Shown here in pieces: positions 13,369-25,620 of a stretch of DNA of 64,000 nt. Under the pieces are notes generated by a model. It searched no databases. It saw only the letters and a list, made by a program, of their open reading frames with translations, and was not told the origin of the DNA. The first letter of the stretch is position 1. Each line of letters begins with the position of its first letter. Source of the stretch: Struthidea cinerea (lineage: Eukaryota; Chordata; Aves; Passeriformes; Corcoracidae); assembly GCA_013397865.1 (NCBI GenBank), contig VZTI01005041.1, positions 1,908,269-1,972,268 of the forward strand, in the 5' to 3' direction. The position numbers and the translations under genes are program-made.

Positions 13369-16300
13369 TTGGTCTGGAGTGGAGTTTTTTGTGGCACTGG
13401 GACCAATTTTTATTTTACTTTCATTTCTGTGCCATTTGTAGTTTGGGTCTTTGTTTGCCCTAGGACTTTGTGCATAAAACTCATCTGATCTCCAAGTTCC
13501 CCAAGAGCCCAACATCTCACTGGAATGTGAATAAGGCAACAAGAAAAAACTAAGGCTCAGCAAGAAGTTATTACAGAGAAAACCCTACTAGGGCTCAGGT
13601 ACCTTTCAGATGTAAGAGCTCTTTAAAGAGTGTGAGGAGAGGTTATTTCTAGCAGGGCTGACTAAAATGTCTGGCTCTCCTCAAGGCTCTCGGTGTTACC
13701 ACTTTTGTACACGTACAAGAGCTGTATGCTCATCCCCACACAAAGACATTTCGGTTTCTAGGTCCTGCTGACTGGTAAATGGTAGAATTTCACGGGAGAC
13801 CAGATCAGTTTTAAACTAGGAAACTCTCACTTTTCACTGCATAAAAGTCAAGTACTAGCTTTCCTTTGCTGGATATCAGCCAGCAGTGAAAAATAACCCT
13901 TAAGAGTTATTTTAAAACAGCACTAGATGATAAGTGCAGGGTCAAAATGATTGTGGAAAAACAGTACTTCTGACTCAGGAAATATAATAAGTCTGTTTGA
14001 CCATCAGCATCTCATCTGATTTATGAGAGCCCAGAAGTCACAATAGCAGAGGGCAACTAAAATATTTTATGTGACTGATAATGACCACACATTCAGCTCC
14101 TGAGGTAGAAATGTCTCCTTTGTATTCATTAGATCAGAAGTAACTCTCTCCCACAGCACTGTCCCTTCACCACTGCGGTCCTTATATCCTAAAGGCAAAA
14201 GACATCTTTGTTTTTTTAAAACAAAAAGTTTTATGTTTATAAATATGCCAACCCATATCTCACCTGATTATGGTGAGATAAAACTGCAGTTATAATGAAT
14301 TGCAATAAGTCAGTTATAAGAGCTATGAGTTCTTTCACAAGAGCCCCCCACAAGACAGGACAAGCTGACTTAGGCACACAGTTCCTGCCTGGCATTCTTT
14401 TCTGTATCTTAAAGATATGTAAAGTTGTTCTAAATTGAAGCTGTATGAAAAGCTATGTGGCTCTAGTTGGATTTTGTTCTTCCTATCACTGCTAGTTATT
14501 TTATTGTTATGGAGTAATATTATAAATTATTTTTTGTCCATGTTTAACTAACTTCAATTTCCATGGATTTTGTATCAAAAATCAATAGAAATAATTTTCC
14601 TAGATAATTGGGAAGCTTTAAAAACTTGTTTGCTCTCAAACCATTAAGTTTATGAAAGACTGGATCTTTACATTGTACAGCACATGCAACAATCCTGAAT
14701 TGTAAAACCACACATTTTGACACCACTGCAGTAGATTCAAAACACTGTACAGAAGGAAAAATAGGGGCTATGGAAAAGCTCCCAGATGTTTGAGTTCTAT
14801 TGCTAAATGTTTTGCCTAATTCTGCTGAAGGGTGAAAGAGAAAATCATTATTTTATATGTAAACCATCTGCTAGGGCCCAGTCAAAACTAATAACCATCC
14901 AGAAATCATGATTTCATAACATGTAGAGCAAACTTTTAGTAAACAGAAGTTACAAAGCTTATGGATTACTGATAAAGGGAACTGTCAGCCTCAGGTGCTT
15001 CTTCACAGCAGCTACCCTATGAATCAAAGCAAAGCCCAAAACCCATCATCTCATGAAAGAAACACAGAGTGCTCTGTGTGATCAAATGCATGACCATGAC
15101 CTTGACTGCTTCAGCTCAGGGTATTCTGAAGCAAGAATAATAAGGATGAGGAATATATAAGACTTCTGCATGCTCTCAGGTTTCCCGGAAACATAAAAGA
15201 TGGTTTTATACAGAAGTTGTCATTACACACTAGCATTGTGTTAGAAAGAGAATAAGAAAAAAAAACAAAACCACACAACAAAACCCAAAACAAACAAAAG
15301 CCCCACTACCTAAATTATTTTGAAATTCCCTGAACTTATTATGATTTAGGAGCTAGGAATAACTTTCTATTTGAAAAATGTTGTGATATTCCTATATAGT
15401 AGTATGAGTAGATTTCTATTCCTATTTTATCCCCATTTCTTATTTTTATCATTCTTACTTTACCTTGGAGGTTGGTAGCCTGCAAACAGCATTAAACCTT
15501 TCAAGGTCCACCTTTTCAGTGTGTTAGCAGTCACTTTAATTAAAATGGTAATGCTTTAAATTGCCAGACTTCATTTATATTTAAGTAGAACATCATGCAC
15601 ACATTTTAAAGTAATATACAGTTTATTTGAAATAATTTGATTTATATTGATTTAATCTATTAATTTTAATGAAAAATCTCAAATGTGTTTCAGTATATGA
15701 TACACAAGCTAAAAATAATGAAAACCAGGTGTAATTCACATAGAATTCTCCACTAGGACAAGTTTTATGACTGAACTTATGGGAACTTTTGTATAGATAG
15801 GGTGGAAGAATAAAAAAGACGATACAGACCGCAAATTTGAAATATTATGTTATAGGCTAGATTTTATATTTTAGAAGTCCTCAAAAAACTTTAGATCAAT
15901 CTTTTTCATTACAAAAGGTGAGTTTATTTTTCAATATGTTGTGTCACATATTAGTATTTGGTGAATGGTATCTGGTGGCCTCAGCTCCATCAGAACACAA
16001 CAGAACGCCTGCATATTCTGCTTACATAATTTTGGGATGAATCACAAAAGTAAGAAAAAACTCATGCTCAAAACCAATGTCTGCATCATCTCATTCCTTT
16101 CCATCAGATGCAGAACACTTTGCATTTAGTTGTTACTATGTCTCAGTTAAAAAGATTAAAATCTACAAATAAGGACATGAAAACTTTTGCCGAAACAGAC
16201 AGGGCTACTTGGCTTGATATACATTGGTTTACCTCCTGTGCGTAATGTGTCTCTCATATGTACATCCCCAAACAATTATGATTCAACATTTGTACCTAAA

Positions 16301-19300
16301 ATCCAGCTTCTGGTGTGCATTACTTCTCGTGGAGCTTATGTCTACAAGGTCTGTTAACACAGTGGCAAGAAAATTTTCTGGTTTTCTGCAAATCTCTCTC
16401 TGGAACTCGTCATGATATCCAAATGCCCCAGAGTACATCATTCTTACGGCTATTGGGTCTCCTTCAGCCCTATTTCTGTGCCCTATTTAAGGCACTGCAA
16501 GGTTCCACATTTTTGCTTTCACCTCTTGATCTTTATTTCATGCAACATTCAACCATCCTTGCCTTCACTGCTTTCTTCAATACTGTTGAACTCACACACT
16601 GAACATTCTGGGATGTTACCCCTCAAAAGCACTATGTTTCTAGGTGATGCTCTGGGAAGGTGAAATCACTTTCGGATTCTGAAATTTTATGCTGCATTTG
16701 AATCACATTTCAAACTCTTACTTACAATACTTACTTATTATGTGCAGTGAGATTGAAGGACACATGGCCACTTGAGTTTCACATCTGAAAGTGACTGTAT
16801 GTAAGCTGAATTTTCCCTCATTCAGCAGGAGGATAAAGACATTCTTATTTATTTGCGTGCAATATACAGCTTACTGATATAAGTGACTAAAACTTGAAAA
16901 AAAAATCCTTTTAGAAAAATGTAACAAACAATTTATAAAATTTGAGAGCATCCTTTGGCTGAAAAAAAATGACCAGGGGATAATGAAAACTTCAAAATGC
17001 TTGATTCTACCATTTCGAATAAAAATGTTCAATTTCTTCTTTAAAGATGAATTCCATTCCACAATTTATTTTTATTTACCTGAAATACAGGGACAGAAAA
17101 CAGAATGAAAAGTTTCATATTTGGTCAAATAACATATTTTCTCAAGCAGAAATTATTTGGGTGGTTTTTAGGTGTGTTATTTAATTTAATCGCAAGGTCA
17201 CCTCAGAAAAATATCCACCAACATTTGTGTTTGTGCAACAACAATGAAAATAGTTTATGCATTTAGCCTCAATTTACTTCCCAGAACGCTGATTTGGATT
17301 GCAGCTTGGACTGTGAATTTACTTGATATATACTTAGTTTCATGTTAACTATCTAGCATGCTGAATACCTATTGTAAACCCCCAGACACTATTATATAAA
17401 CAATTGAAATTTTATCACCATTGTTAAACTTCCATTATAAAAGCAAATAAAAATGAATTGCTGAGATGGAACACACATCCAAATTTATTAAGGTTTTAAA
17501 GCAATCTAATATTGTATAATCATCCCTCTCCCGTCTCAGACTCTGTCCACTCTTTGCAAAGACAGTTCCTGTGGCTAATCCTGAGCTGTTGAACTGATGA
17601 AGAACTTCATAACCTTTCCTCTCAGGGTAGCCTGGACTCATCCCGGATGTGCTCCCACACAACAATTCGTCTGAAGTCAGTATCCTGGGATGAGACAGAC
17701 TGGTATAATATGAAGTAATAGTTAAGAGTAAAAGAGAAAGAAAAAGTTGCCTGAAAGCTTTGTGTTCACACTGTGCAGACTGACCCCGTCTTTTCTGAGC
17801 CTATTGTGAGCAGAGCAGGTCCTTACTGAGACCTAGCTTTCTCTAGTTTGCAGTGTCAGGCTGGGTAGCAGAGGCCATTTTCTCAGTTGTCAACTCAGAG
17901 ATAATAACGCAGCCAGCCAGAAAAGGCAGCTCCTACCCATCAGCTACCCCCTGCCTACAGTGATTGCTATGATTCTGCCATATCCTGTTCACATCGGGTA
18001 CTTACATTACTGCTGTCAGATATGAGGTAACTTCCCACAATTCTTCTATTTGCAAGTCCATTTTATGTTATGATGGGACTAGTATTATATACAGACAGAC
18101 AGACAAAAAAATTTTTAAAAAATATATATGTAATCAATCAGTTTGGGTTTGCTGGTCTTATTGCCAGTCAGTGATAAGAACACTTGACAAAACCATTTGC
18201 TTACAATGTTAAAGCATGTAGTCTCAGGGTGAGAGAAACTATTCAGAACTGAGACCAGTCCTTGAAAGAACAGTTTCAAGGAAGATCTGGAAGATCACAG
18301 AACAGAAGGAATCACACAGAATTTGTACTTTTTGGATAAACTATCTAATATCAATGTAAATCAAAGAAAGGTCATCATTAATAAGAATAAGTCTACTTAG
18401 AGTAACCAAATGTAGAATAGAGATATCAAATGTAAAAAAAGACAATCTAACTATACACTGTGAATATTATATACTTTAAATGCTCATCCTCCTTCATTCG
18501 TAGTCCAAGATTGGTGCTTTAATGATGTTTCAAATAGTAAGGTCTCTTGTAGAACTGTGTAGCGAGATTTTTTAAAACATGGAAAAGTTGTTAGTGAGAC
18601 AGATGCATCAATAAAATGAGTCTGTTTTAATATAGCTGCTGTTGAATTCATTAAAATGGGTCAATAAGCGTTTCATTTATTTTTGTGATATGCCATATGA
18701 GCAGGGCTTTGTTAATACATTATCTTGGTTGGCAGAAATCACATTCAGTAATATTGAATAATTTCATTGATAAAGTGCTATTTTCAAAACTTTGGGGAAA
18801 GGTTGCACAAGTTTACCTTTGTTTTCTAAATCTCTTGCAAAAATAAATCTATACTGGAAGCAATTATTTTTTAAACAAAAAGTCCTTCTTAAAACAGAGT
18901 TAGGATAAAAAGGTCTAGGCTTTATTTTCACATCTGCTAAGAGGTTTCATACCTTCAAGAATATTTAAATCCTTCCAACACCTTATAATTTTGCTGATAC
19001 TTTTCAGAATTTCTTTGTATTTATCTGATCTATAAAAGTGGCAGAACATCAGAAATTCTTAAATGTTTTTGCTGTCAAGGACGATCTATTGTTCTTCACC
19101 ATTCAGACTGTAACCATAGTAATTCATATGCTCCCAAACCCCCTGCTTAAACAAGGAAAGCAAACAGTAATAATCCTGAGATAGTGATTGATCAGGAGTT
19201 CTAAAATAAGTGATAGCTACATGAAGAAAAACATCTTGTGCATCTGCTTACATTAAAAAAATGATCTGAATTGAATGTTTAACAACACAAAAAAACCATA

Positions 19301-21828
19301 AAAACCTTGGATATCAGTTTTCAGCTGTTGTTCTAGAGAGCTAAAACTGGACCCTTGTCTATTGTAAAACTTTGCTAAAGTAGTCCAGTTGTGTTATAGG
19401 TCCATAAAAAAGGCCACCTAACTCAGTGGGGTGAATAAAGATGGCAATATTATTGGAAATATATTCTCAAGTAGTGCATCGCTATTATTATTTAATTAAT
19501 TAATTGTTTTGAGGTAACATACGATTATCCTAAATTTACAATACAGAAACTGACACAATTAATTGATACTAAAAATGTACTAAGTGCCCTTTGGTTCAAG
19601 TTACTTCTATTTCCTGAAGCCCAGTAATGCAATTCCTGGCATGTGAATGATTAGCAATATTCTTAGTGATGAGAAACTTCAACTAATATCTGAATTGCCA
19701 TGTTAGGAACTTCTCCCTGTTTCCCAGTTTGGATTTCAAATTTGAAGTGGGAAGGTCAGAGCTGAAATGCCATCACGGTGTCCTTTTTTGGGAGAGGCTG
19801 AGCTATTGACACTCCTACTATGAAAGCTCTAAGTGTATCATAACTTTAAAGAAAAAATAAAACACCACACAGTTTCTTCAAATAAAATTAAACCAATGTT
19901 ATTAAACACAACTCAGTGCTGACAGAATTTTGTATTCATGAATATTGGACAAACACCTTTTTAGGATGTTCAGAGACACAATTTCTAAGTATATTATTTT
20001 AAAAATTAGACTTCTGTTACACCAAGCAGAGATGATATGAAATAAGCATGTTCACCTCTACAATAAATTAGACAAATGTTTGAGCCATGTAATAGTAGCA
20101 GTTTAAGACTACATATATGTTTATTCTTTACTTAACTCTGTCTTTAATCCAAAATCAGTTTAATCTAGATTATAACTAGTCATTTAGGTACCTTTTGTTC
20201 ACAGTTTTCTCCAGTACCCTTCTGCATATGAATTCTCACTGGAAGATTAATACTTTCTATTTTGTTGTGCCCCTGAACAAAATGTGCCTGGGACACATCT
20301 GGTGGCTGACCAAGAATGGCTGTCTGGACTTCTGGGTCACCAGAGCATTATAACTTTCACATTAAACACATAAAGCTGGGATGACATGGAACCTGTCCAT
20401 AAATGTCATCAATGTGTCTATAGCAACAGAGGGTCACCATCCTTTCAAACAAAAGTGTCTTGCAAGGCTGAGATGGCTGAAGGGTTCTACAACAAAGTAT
20501 CTTCCTTAAGTTCCTTTGTAAAACACTGGGATTTACATCCAAAATTTTAGAACACTAGAAGTTCCTCAAGAGTATGAAAAATTTTATAATATTCTTAAAC
20601 AAACCCCCAGACTGTGACATTTTAAAACAGGAAATAAGAACCGGCTTTGAGGGTGGAACAGCAAGACTTTTAAGTCCGATTTTAAAGCAAGTTGTTCATA
20701 ACCATGCCATGGAGTATGCTGAGGAGACCAAGAAAAATTCCAGGAGCTAATTCCATCAAGGAAGGCTTGAAGATTGAAACTAACCAAGGTGTTCAATGTA
20801 AAGACAGAGTGAGTTTTCCACCCAATTTATCCATAACTGCTGTCCAGATGTAAATTCTCCCTACAGAGGCAGTGTTGTCAAGAGGCAACAATGCAAATAG
20901 CTACCCCTTCTTGAAAGACAACCTTCCCTCTCCCCAGCATCCCTATATTTATCTTATATAATGGCAATGACATGCAAAGCAGGGAGGAGATTTATCACTT
21001 TAGTATTAAAGGATGCTAAAATTATAGTACTGCAAATTGCAAATTCCATTAGTTCTACATGGATGTTGATAACATCAGAAATTATAACACACAATATTAA
21101 ATAATATTAAATGAGTGAAAACTCTGTCACTAGACATGTACTACTGCATCAAAATGTTATTCAATTGTCTAGCACCTACACTGGTAGTTATCAGCCTCTA
21201 ATGAGATATCTTTTGCTTTATTGCCCAAAAAATCCATTAATTTTTCCTGTTAGGCAAAATTTCCACATCAGTTTTTCCAGCAAATATAACAATATACTTT
21301 GTGTTTATTTGGTGTACAGAAAATAAAGATGTTCATCCCAAAGGATGTTAATTCTAAAACGTCCTGCCTGTATAATTATTTCTGATGTTTATTGGCAGGA
21401 GAAGAGATTTTTAAATTATAAAATGAGGTGAAGGTGACAAACTTAGCATGATAATTTGTAAAGATACATTACTTAAATATTGAAATGCTGGCTTGTCAAG
21501 AGCTAAACTAAAGTAAGACAGTAAGGCAGAAATGACAAGTTTTCAAAATGAACTCACATTGGAGAAGTTCATGGAGAATTGTCTTCCATGGGAGGGACCC
21601 CACGCTGGAGCAGGGAAAGAGCGTGAGCAGTCCGTGTGCTGAGGGGGAGGAGCAGCAGAGCCAAAGTGTGATGAACTGACTGCAGCTCCCATTCCCTGTT
21701 CCTCTGAACTGCTGTAGGGAGAAGAGTTAGGGAATTCAGGAGTAAAGCCCAGGAGGAAAAGAGAGATGGGGGAAGGTGTTTTTAATATTTAGTTTTATTT
21801 CTCATTATCCTACTCTGATTTGATTTGT

Positions 21829-21834
21829 AATAAA
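21829..21834 (+). promoter_or_regulatory. LTR poly(A) signal AATAAA
   Basis: A canonical AATAAA lies in the middle of the LTR, just upstream of the region resembling its R/U5 part. In the family this signal ends proviral transcripts. Here it is a relic in a solo LTR. Confidence 0.55.
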
Positions 21835-21951
21835 TTCAATTAATTTCCTTAAACTGAGTCTGCTTTACCCGTGACAGTAATTGCTGAGTGATCTCTCCCT
21901 GTCTTTATCTCAACCCACAAGCCTTTCATTATATTTTCTCTCCCCTGTCCA

Positions 21952-21974
21952 NNNNNNNNNNNNNNNNNNNNNNN
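21952..21974. other. Assembly gap (23 N)
   Basis: Twenty-three N residues sit inside the LTR. The 47 bases before the gap (21905-21951) are identical to the 47 bases after it (21975-22021), both starting TTATCTCAACCCACAAGC and ending CCCCTGTCCA. The LTR family needs this segment only once. The simplest reading is two overlapping contig ends placed side by side with a nominal gap between them. Confidence 0.95.
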
Positions 21975-23167
21975 TTATCTCAACCCACAAGCCTTTCATT
22001 ATATTTTCTCTCCCCTGTCCAGCTGACAAGGGGAGTGACAGAGCAGATTTGGTGGGCACCTGGCGAACAAACAAGGCCAACCCACCACACTCTCAGGGTG
22101 GGCACCACTGAGAGATTCTCTCATGAGAGTTTCCAGTTTTATTCCATTCAAATTTGGATTGACACAGAAAACAGTAAAAGGTATATTTACAATACCATCA
22201 CTCATAAGTTCCCTTCTGTAGTCTTTAAAAGAAACAAAAACAACCAAACAAAAACCCAAACTATACATTTAAAACACCTAAGTTTCAATTATAAGGTACT
22301 GTGTGTTAAGTGCAAAACTCTAACAAATGCATTACACATACTATTATTTTCAGAAAACCCTCCTTTAGAATCTGGTTCATGAAGTCATCAGAATCCAAAT
22401 CTGTTACCCTACATTAGCATTCAGACAGCTTATCCATCCCACTGGATATCCCACTGGATGAGCATGCTCATCACACACTGGAAATAAATACTGTTGGTTG
22501 AGGTTGGCTGCACACTCTGCAATGCACAGGCAGAAGTGGCCTCATATGAACAATGTGTCCAGAACACTTGGAAATACTTTAGAGATAGGTCAGTGAGAAA
22601 CCTCTACTGTGACATCTGGTCTTTGCCTCTTGTACCATAAATATCAGTCAGTAAAATGGTTTTAACTCATTTAGGACAGATTATCTGTGCTTCATTTTAA
22701 CTTTTTCACATCAGTTTTTCCTTTTCTACTTTGGACAAACATTTAATGTTGTCCACAGCCAGCAACATTTTATAACTTTTCCTCATTTCTGTGGTAAGCA
22801 GAAATGAGCTGTCCTGCCTGGACTAATTTCTGGCAAATTCAAAAGTTGCTGTAAAATGTGTTATTTCCAGCATACCTATTTTTGTTCCTTGATGAGCTAC
22901 AAATATGTTTCTTAATCCAGGCAGGAAGGAAACGAGGACATAAAAGCAAAGGAAATAGAGTGAGAAAAGGAGTCATTGAAATGCTGAAAGGTTTGGTTTA
23001 GGAACATGACTTTAAAAACATAAGAACCTCTGGAGTGACATTTCATGTGGTGGAGATAGATCATTCCTGACAGATCTGGAGCAGGGGGTATTACTGCAAT
23101 AAGCATACTATCTTTCCTAGTTGTTAGAAAGTCATCCTGCTGCCTGGCTTAATGAATAGAAATATAT

Positions 23168-23187
23168 TCTCAATATTTCTCAATATT
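23168..23187 (+). repeat. Short tandem repeat, 10-bp unit
   Basis: TCTCAATATT occurs twice head to tail, followed by a partial third unit (TCT). This is a local slippage-type duplication in AT-rich DNA. Confidence 0.8.
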
Positions 23188-25254
23188 TCTAATAATAGAT
23201 ATATTCCCTAACTGAAAGTCGTAAATCTTAGCTAATTTTGACTCCTGAATACTCAAGGCATTCCATGGAGTTCAGTATGGCCTCCAAGCAGGGTCACAGA
23301 GTAGAGAAAGGCAATTTGGAATTTTAGGTTCAGCCTTTGAGTAGGATTAAAACTTCCCTGTACCAGACTACTTGCCTCTACTAAAATGCCTTCATTTGTG
23401 TGAATGCCCTGACTGACTGGTCTACTGACATTCTGTGGCTTTGCTGCCTCAGTTATCACCCAGACCTGAAATGTGTTCACAGCACCTTGGAAAATTAAGA
23501 CTGGAAGTATCAATTGCCAGGAATTGAGCAGACTAAATTAATTAGTACTTCTGAAAATGTGTCCATTAATTTTTCTTGATATGATTAACTTGGCATCTTC
23601 GCTGGAAAAGAAAAATCGAACCTTGACATCAAAGTAGAGGAAGTAGGAGTGTAATAAGATTGAGAGATAAAAAGTAACTTTTCATTTTGTCGCTATAAAT
23701 GGAGGGTGATGGAGAGTTTCTGGATTTGCCACTAATGATTGTTGGCCATACTTAGAATTCACTAGGTTTACCTAGTTATGTTTTAGGAACCTTTCTAATA
23801 AACAGTGAACCTAATAAAAAAAACAGAGTACTGCATTAAAACAGCCTATGCTAATGTCAAGAAAACTAATATAAGGTGGGTTTTTTTTCACTCTAATTTG
23901 ATACAACTGGGAATACTGTATGAGCAACTCAGTGAATCAGATACTTCAGAAGAAAAAACTATCACAAATACAGCTGGTTTTGATCTCTCAGAAGAGGATT
24001 CTTTGAGAGTCAGGATTTTCTCAGCTCTTATGTAGGAACAGTCCCTATCATTAACAACCTTGACAATGCAAGCAACAGAGTAGTGGGAATGGACACCTGA
24101 AAGGAGGAATCCTTCTCAAACCTTCCTACCCATGCAGACTTCCATACCTCTGCAGTCTGACCCTAGATGCTTTTTGAAAGGATTCCATTTTATCATGGGA
24201 AGGAGATAGCTCAAAATACTTGATAAAGGAGAAAAAATTAAGCACATCTAAGAAAGAAAAAAAAAAAGATCAAGCTGTTTATCAAATCCTGCATTGGAGG
24301 AGAATAATTATCTTTGATGCAATCCTTCAGCAATATATTTAGAAAGTTATCAGCTTCTTTATAGCACCTCAATCATATTTAAAATTACCACTAGCACAAA
24401 GTTAATTCATATGCAGCTAGAAGAATAAACAAACTTTATTTGACACAATTCTTACAGTGTTATCAAAAAAGATCTGCAATACCTTTTAAATCCCCATCCT
24501 GTACTATTAATGACCTCTACTCTTAGTCTAGAAATCCATCTCCAGTTCTTCAGCGGAAAAAAGAAAAGAAGAGATAAGTAGATCTACATGTGTGCAAAGA
24601 GGCAGAGATGACAACTTCAGGATCTCTCTGATTATGATTTCAGGAGACAAGGTATTCTAATCTTCTAGCGGAGTTCTGGATGGTTTACAGTGCACTTGAG
24701 GAGCAGAGGAAGTGAATATTTGAACTGTTTGCATATATTATGTGTATATATACAATTGTGGAACACAGCCTATATATAAAAGACCATATTGAACCAATAT
24801 TTTCCTTTTCTGTACATTATGTTGTTTGAGGTGAGAGCTACTGTTTTGTTTCGGCACATAGGCAGATGTTCTCCATACTAGGAGGGTGAGAATGAGTTTA
24901 TGTAATCATCTCAAATGGGACATTTCATAGCTATCAATGATACTATATTCCAGACTGTCTTACTGAAGTCCATTATGCAACTGCTACTTTTGTTCGCATT
25001 GATGTGCTCTCATTTTTTCAGGATTTCCACATTATATTTCATAGGCATCATTTCGTTCCTTCCTATGCCATTTTTGAAGTCTGCCAAGGTCCTTCCTCAC
25101 AAGTGTTCAACCAAGTACCTGACAGCTCACTACTGATGTTGATGACTGTAGGCTTGAAACCTATGCTGGCCAAAAATACGGCAGACAGAGCTTCCTTTCA
25201 GGAATTTTGTGAGCATTATACACATTGGGAACACTAGTGGTCTTTGTGATCTTC

Positions 25255-25620
25255 CACCAACCCTTGATAAAGAGTTAAAAAGGGCTAGGAGAGGGCTGAC
25301 AAGGATGAAGAAGAGCAGGTTCCCCCACAAGGGCAGTGGGAGCAGTAGATGAGGCTGGGACACAGGCACTATACCCCAGAAGGACCTGGCTCCATGTCCA
25401 GCCAGAGAGAGCAGAGCAGGGCTGCTGACAGGGAATGGGGCCAGCCACGGTCATCATTGGGTGCTAGGCCTGGACATGGAGCTGGGAGAGTTGGGATGAG
25501 TCCTGCAGGGCTGGGACCAGGCACCAGGGCAGGGCACCAGCCTACATGCAGCTTTCAAGCCCAGAGAGGGAGACCTCAGATAGGGTTTCTTGCACCATTA
25601 TCTCTTGCTTATCGATAAGC
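25255..25620. other. G-rich island ending in a 14-bp palindrome
   Basis: This stretch stands out from its AT-rich surroundings by a high G content on the plus strand, with many GGGCTGG, GGGACC and GGCACCAG words, including a partly repetitive run near 25505-25545. CpGs are rare, so it is not a CpG island. It ends with the perfect palindrome GCTTATCGATAAGC at 25607-25620. Open frames on both strands (25349-25618 plus and 25275-25457 minus) are long because stop codons are rare in such composition. I do not recognise a repeat family or an exon. An old GC-rich transposable element or a lone exon of an unknown transcript are alternatives. Confidence 0.4.

Larger units (their letters stand above)
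8216..21551. other. Unique AT-rich non-coding DNA
   Basis: About 13 kb without a supportable gene or interspersed repeat. Slightly more GC-rich patches occur at 8920-9180, 12560-12750 and 17530-17960. Their open frames resemble no family I recognise, and the polypyrimidine-AG near 9000 has no convincing exon behind it. Blocks at 15500-15720 and 18480-18800 have a dense, ordered look with TAATTA and ATTAAA words, like vertebrate conserved non-coding elements. The rest is low-complexity-prone AT-rich DNA. Confidence 0.55.
21552..22089 (+). mobile_element. Solo LTR of an ERVL-like endogenous retrovirus
   Basis: Old endogenous retroviral LTR in plus orientation, 5'-truncated (the left end near 21552 is inside the LTR) and ending in CA at 22089. 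Recognisable parts in order are: GGAGGGACCCCACGCTGGAG, the block GTGTGATGAACTGACTGCAG, TTTATTTCTCATTATCCTAC, AATAAA at 21829-21834, CTTTATCTCAACCCACAAGC, and the 3' end TTTGGTGGGCACCTGG ... CCCACCACA. The same family occurs at 53907-54370. No gag, pol or env sequence follows, so this is a solo LTR. The element is interrupted by 23 N at 21952-21974. Open frames crossing this region, including one of 164 codons through the N run, are artefacts. The family assignment comes from memory of avian repeats and I give no library name. Confidence 0.88.

Noticed and set aside
21888..22382. Longest open frame in the window, 164 codons on the plus strand
   Set aside because: It runs through the 23-N gap and translates the LTR and its duplicated segment. 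It is an assembly and repeat artefact.
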